7,734 nt of DNA. Source: Desulfobacterales bacterium (GTDB lineage Bacteria > Desulfobacterota > Desulfobacteria > Desulfobacterales > JAHIVH01). Both the position numbers and the translations under genes were made by a program. This document shows positions 6,017 through 7,734 of the stretch, one piece after another; the first letter of the stretch is position 1, and every line of letters starts with the position of its first letter. The stretch is from positions 1-7,734 of the forward strand of contig JAGVHJ010000415.1 in NCBI GenBank assembly GCA_020056645.1, given 5' to 3'. The notes under the pieces are model-generated. The model was given only the letters and a program-made list of their open reading frames with translations. It did not search any database and had not been told where the DNA came from.

Positions 6017-7329
6017 GGCTCGGGCCTTCCTTCAATTCTCAACCCGGTGCGTAGACGAAGAAGATCGATTCGATTTTTGACAGGATAGCAATGGGTGGGG
6101 TGCTGGATGATCGAGACAACAGATTCCGGCGATATTTTGGGCTCTTGCTTCGGCAAACTTCCTGGGGCGAACAAAGCCGCTAAGGAATCAAATTCATAAA
6201 TGGGAGGGAAACCCTGTCTTCCAAGAATCGGCGACCCTTCTTGGGTTGAGATAGGTCCATCGTTGATATCACGAACAAATCCTCCTTTTTCCGATTCCCA
6301 GGGAAGAAGAACATTCGCAAGGCCGCTGCCTTCCGCATGTTGTTGAACCAGCCATAAGGATAGCGTACAAGGGGACTCAATTTCAGGCATTGAAAAAAGC
6401 CACCACTTTTCTCCTCCATGGTTGAAGGCATCTGCTACCCCTGCCTGATCAATAGCAATGCCACTTTGAGCAAGAGGGAGCAAGTCTCCTTGATCGATGC
6501 GCCATAATTTTACCGAATACGCCGATTGTAAAGCAATGCTGGAATTAACGGCCAAAAATGATCGTCCATTGATGCCGTGTCGCCAGATTCGAATCAAAGG
6601 GGAAAGCCGCCGGTCCAATGTCGCTGCGGAAAGCGTATAGTTTTTAATCGTGTTTCCGGAAAGCGGCAAAACGATTCTGGCTTCTTTACAGCCAAGGTAT
6701 TCCATGACACCATCTGCAGACCAGTGCTCGGGGGAAAGCGATGTGGTCCTGAAATGTGAACCCGATGGAGTGGCGTTACGAATGAACAGCATTCCCGGCC
6801 CATTGGTGTTTGCGGGCCACTCAAAACAAAATGAGGGCGATAACAACACATCTTTCAGGGATGGATCGATGTGCAAGGGGAAATAGACCCCTGCCGCAAG
6901 CAGGTTGACGGATTCGCTTAACTGGCATGGATGATCCTTGCTCAAGGCAACCGTAAGCGCCAGTTTTATTCCATCCCTGAAAGATACCTGGCTCAATCGA
7001 ATTAAAAAATCGTTTTTCAGCTCAGAAAAACCATGCCAAAGCACGGCGGTAGGAACCGGAACCTCTGGAAGCGTTCGAAGCATGCCCATGGCGCCCGGTA
7101 TCAGATAGCGTTCTGTCAGATCCGGTTTTTCCTGAAGCAGGACCTTGACGCCATGGCGGGCGGCTTCAACGAGCACTTTGGGATTGTCGGACCCGACAAT
7201 GATATCCGTCAGCTGAAAAGAAATGAGTGCGGAAATAGTCCTGCCCAGGAGAGTTGTATTGTCAATTTGGGCCAACGCCAGTTGCGAATTCTGTGTTGAA
7301 AAGTCAAAAACAGGAATCACGATTCTCAT
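6013..7329 (-). CDS. Two-part protein: degenerate cytidylyltransferase-like N-terminus plus possible beta-propeller C-terminus, function unknown
   Basis: 438 aa with no signal peptide or membrane helix, so probably cytoplasmic. Residues 1-~150 follow the NeuA fold order: a first strand (MRIVIPV), then LLGRTISALISFQLTDIIVGSDNPKVL-type spacing as in sugar cytidylyltransferases (LIxxTIxAAxxSxxxDxxVVSTDDxxI), then EAARHGVKVLLQ. The GGSKxxPxKN loop is replaced by FDFSTQNSQ, the PTSPLR motif by a WHGFSEL stretch, and no DIDTPED tail is present. Catalysis is therefore unlikely. Residues ~200-440 contain strand-rich blocks with aromatic patterns such as YSVKLWRIDQGDLLP and VADAFNHGGEKWWLF followed by LSLWLVQQHAEGSGL. 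These faintly resemble blades of GH43-like propellers of the GINT1 N-terminal type (inference by eye). The ATG is chosen because it overlaps the upstream stop (ATGA); no good Shine-Dalgarno lies within 15 nt, so translation is probably coupled. Confidence 0.82.
   Translation of the reverse strand: MRIVIPVFDFSTQNSQLALAQIDNTTLLGRTISALISFQLTDIIVGSDNPKVLVEAARHGVKVLLQEKPDLTERYLIPGAMGMLRTLPEVPVPTAVLWHGFSELKNDFLIRLSQVSFRDGIKLALTVALSKDHPCQLSESVNLLAAGVYFPLHIDPSLKDVLLSPSFCFEWPANTNGPGMLFIRNATPSGSHFRTTSLSPEHWSADGVMEYLGCKEARIVLPLSGNTIKNYTLSAATLDRRLSPLIRIWRHGINGRSFLAVNSSIALQSAYSVKLWRIDQGDLLPLAQSGIAIDQAGVADAFNHGGEKWWLFSMPEIESPCTLSLWLVQQHAEGSGLANVLLPWESEKGGFVRDINDGPISTQEGSPILGRQGFPPIYEFDSLAALFAPGSLPKQEPKISPESVVSIIQHPTHCYPVKNRIDLLRLRTGLRIEGRPEP
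6025..6033 (-). promoter_or_regulatory. Ribosome binding site of the 348-aa propeller-like gene
   Basis: Minus-strand GAAGGAAGG lies 8 nt upstream of the ATG at 6016. It sits inside the 3' end of the preceding gene and supports this start. Confidence 0.7.
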
Positions 7330-7734
7330 TGCATATCACGCAAGCTAAAAAAGCCCTCCTGAAGGATCAGGCGTGCAACTTCAACATCTTCAGGGGTATC
7401 GATATCCACCATTTCCACCGGGTCGGTAATCTCATGACAATAGACGCGGCCATAAGGTTTTGTCGTGCTATAAGCTGAAAACAACCCATAGGATCTATGC
7501 AAGGTCATCCAAGGAAGGGCTTCTTTTGGAAAATAGTCGGCCCATATGGGATTGAGTCTACCGTTGACATCCACCGTCAAGTGGCTTGATTCATGAACAC
7601 GAATGGGCCGCACGCTATTTACCAGGCCGAATTCACCCTGGGCCTTTTGAGTCAGCTTACGCATCATCGGAGCTTTTCGAAAAGGGTGCGTGGGTAAAAG
7701 CGTGATGATTACTTCAGGAGCTGGGCCGTCCAAC
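7326..7734 (-). CDS. Acylneuraminate (CMP-sugar) cytidylyltransferase, C-terminal part; 5' end beyond the window
   Basis: The protein is likely to activate a sialic-acid-like, legionaminic/pseudaminic-like or Kdo-like sugar with CTP in the cytoplasm. About 135 codons are visible. The reading frame runs open through the right edge, and the first visible codon (TTG, Leu) is probably internal. The visible part starts just before ITLLPTHPFRKA, which matches the family motif LLQPTSPLR around residue 90-100 of NeuA-type enzymes. It then has LVNSVRPI (usual SVxxV strand) and ends with the hallmark VDIDTPEDVEVARLILQEG, in which the DIDTPED aspartates close the active site. The N-terminal GGSKxxPxKN nucleotide-binding loop should lie in the missing ~90-100 residues. 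The TGA stop overlaps the ATG of the next gene (ATGA). Membership in the cytidylyltransferase family is well supported; which sugar it uses cannot be told. Confidence 0.88.
   Translation of the reverse strand, partial: LDGPAPEVIITLLPTHPFRKAPMMRKLTQKAQGEFGLVNSVRPIRVHESSHLTVDVNGRLNPIWADYFPKEALPWMTLHRSYGLFSAYSTTKPYGRVYCHEITDPVEMVDIDTPEDVEVARLILQEGFFSLRDMQ

Noticed and set aside
5627..6088. Plus-strand 153-codon frame spanning the junction of the 438-aa and 348-aa genes
   Set aside because: It is antisense to two coupled genes with good ribosome binding sites. The product is Arg-rich, low in pattern and unlike any family.
1..7734. CRISPR array, tRNA/rRNA, insertion sequence, intrinsic terminator or promoter
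   Set aside because: No regularly spaced direct repeats, no cloverleaf or rRNA-like stretch, no transposase motifs or terminal inverted repeats, and no GC stem followed by a T-run at any junction. The genes leave no intergenic space for promoters.

Overview
The window is one uninterrupted stretch of seven genes, all on the minus strand, covering essentially every base. It reads as part of a bacterial surface-glycan (O-antigen, capsule or exopolysaccharide) locus, or of a glycoprotein glycan locus. Base composition is roughly balanced, and no gene carries a lineage-diagnostic marker. The mix of an AsnB-type amidotransferase, a left-handed beta-helix acyltransferase, a polyprenyl-phosphate-type GT2 and a CMP-sugar synthetase is common in Gram-negative bacteria, including sulfate-reducing Desulfobacterota. 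Any organism assignment here is a guess.

In transcription order (right to left): (1) the C-terminal part of a NeuA-type cytidylyltransferase, 7734-7326, cut by the window edge; (2) a 438-aa protein, 7329-6013, whose N-terminal third looks like the same cytidylyltransferase fold without its catalytic motifs, followed by a C-terminal region that may be a beta-propeller; (3) a 348-aa protein of unknown function with NHL-like beta-propeller character, 6016-4970; (4) a polyprenyl-phosphate-sugar-synthase-like GT2 with two C-terminal membrane helices, 4973-4020; (5) a 631-aa polytopic membrane protein of GT-C-like layout with a C-terminal soluble domain, 4020-2125; (6) an AsnB-type glutamine amidotransferase, best started at GTG 2119 and ending at 191; (7) the first 64 codons of a hexapeptide-repeat acyltransferase, 194-1, which continues past the left edge.

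The junctions are extremely tight. Four are ATGA overlaps, one is a TAATG overlap, and one has only a 5-nt gap. There is no room for internal promoters or terminators, so the seven genes are almost certainly one translationally coupled operon. A plausible reading is that gene 1 activates a nonulosonic or Kdo-like sugar as its CMP derivative. Gene 4 would load a sugar onto a polyprenyl phosphate and gene 5 would use that lipid-linked sugar on the outer face of the membrane. AsnB would amidate a uronic or nonulosonic carboxylate and gene 7 would acylate the glycan. Genes 2 and 3, in the middle of the operon, are the unexplained part. They are probably soluble, conserved in context with the cytidylyltransferase, and have no obvious catalytic signature, which makes them the best candidates for something undescribed.
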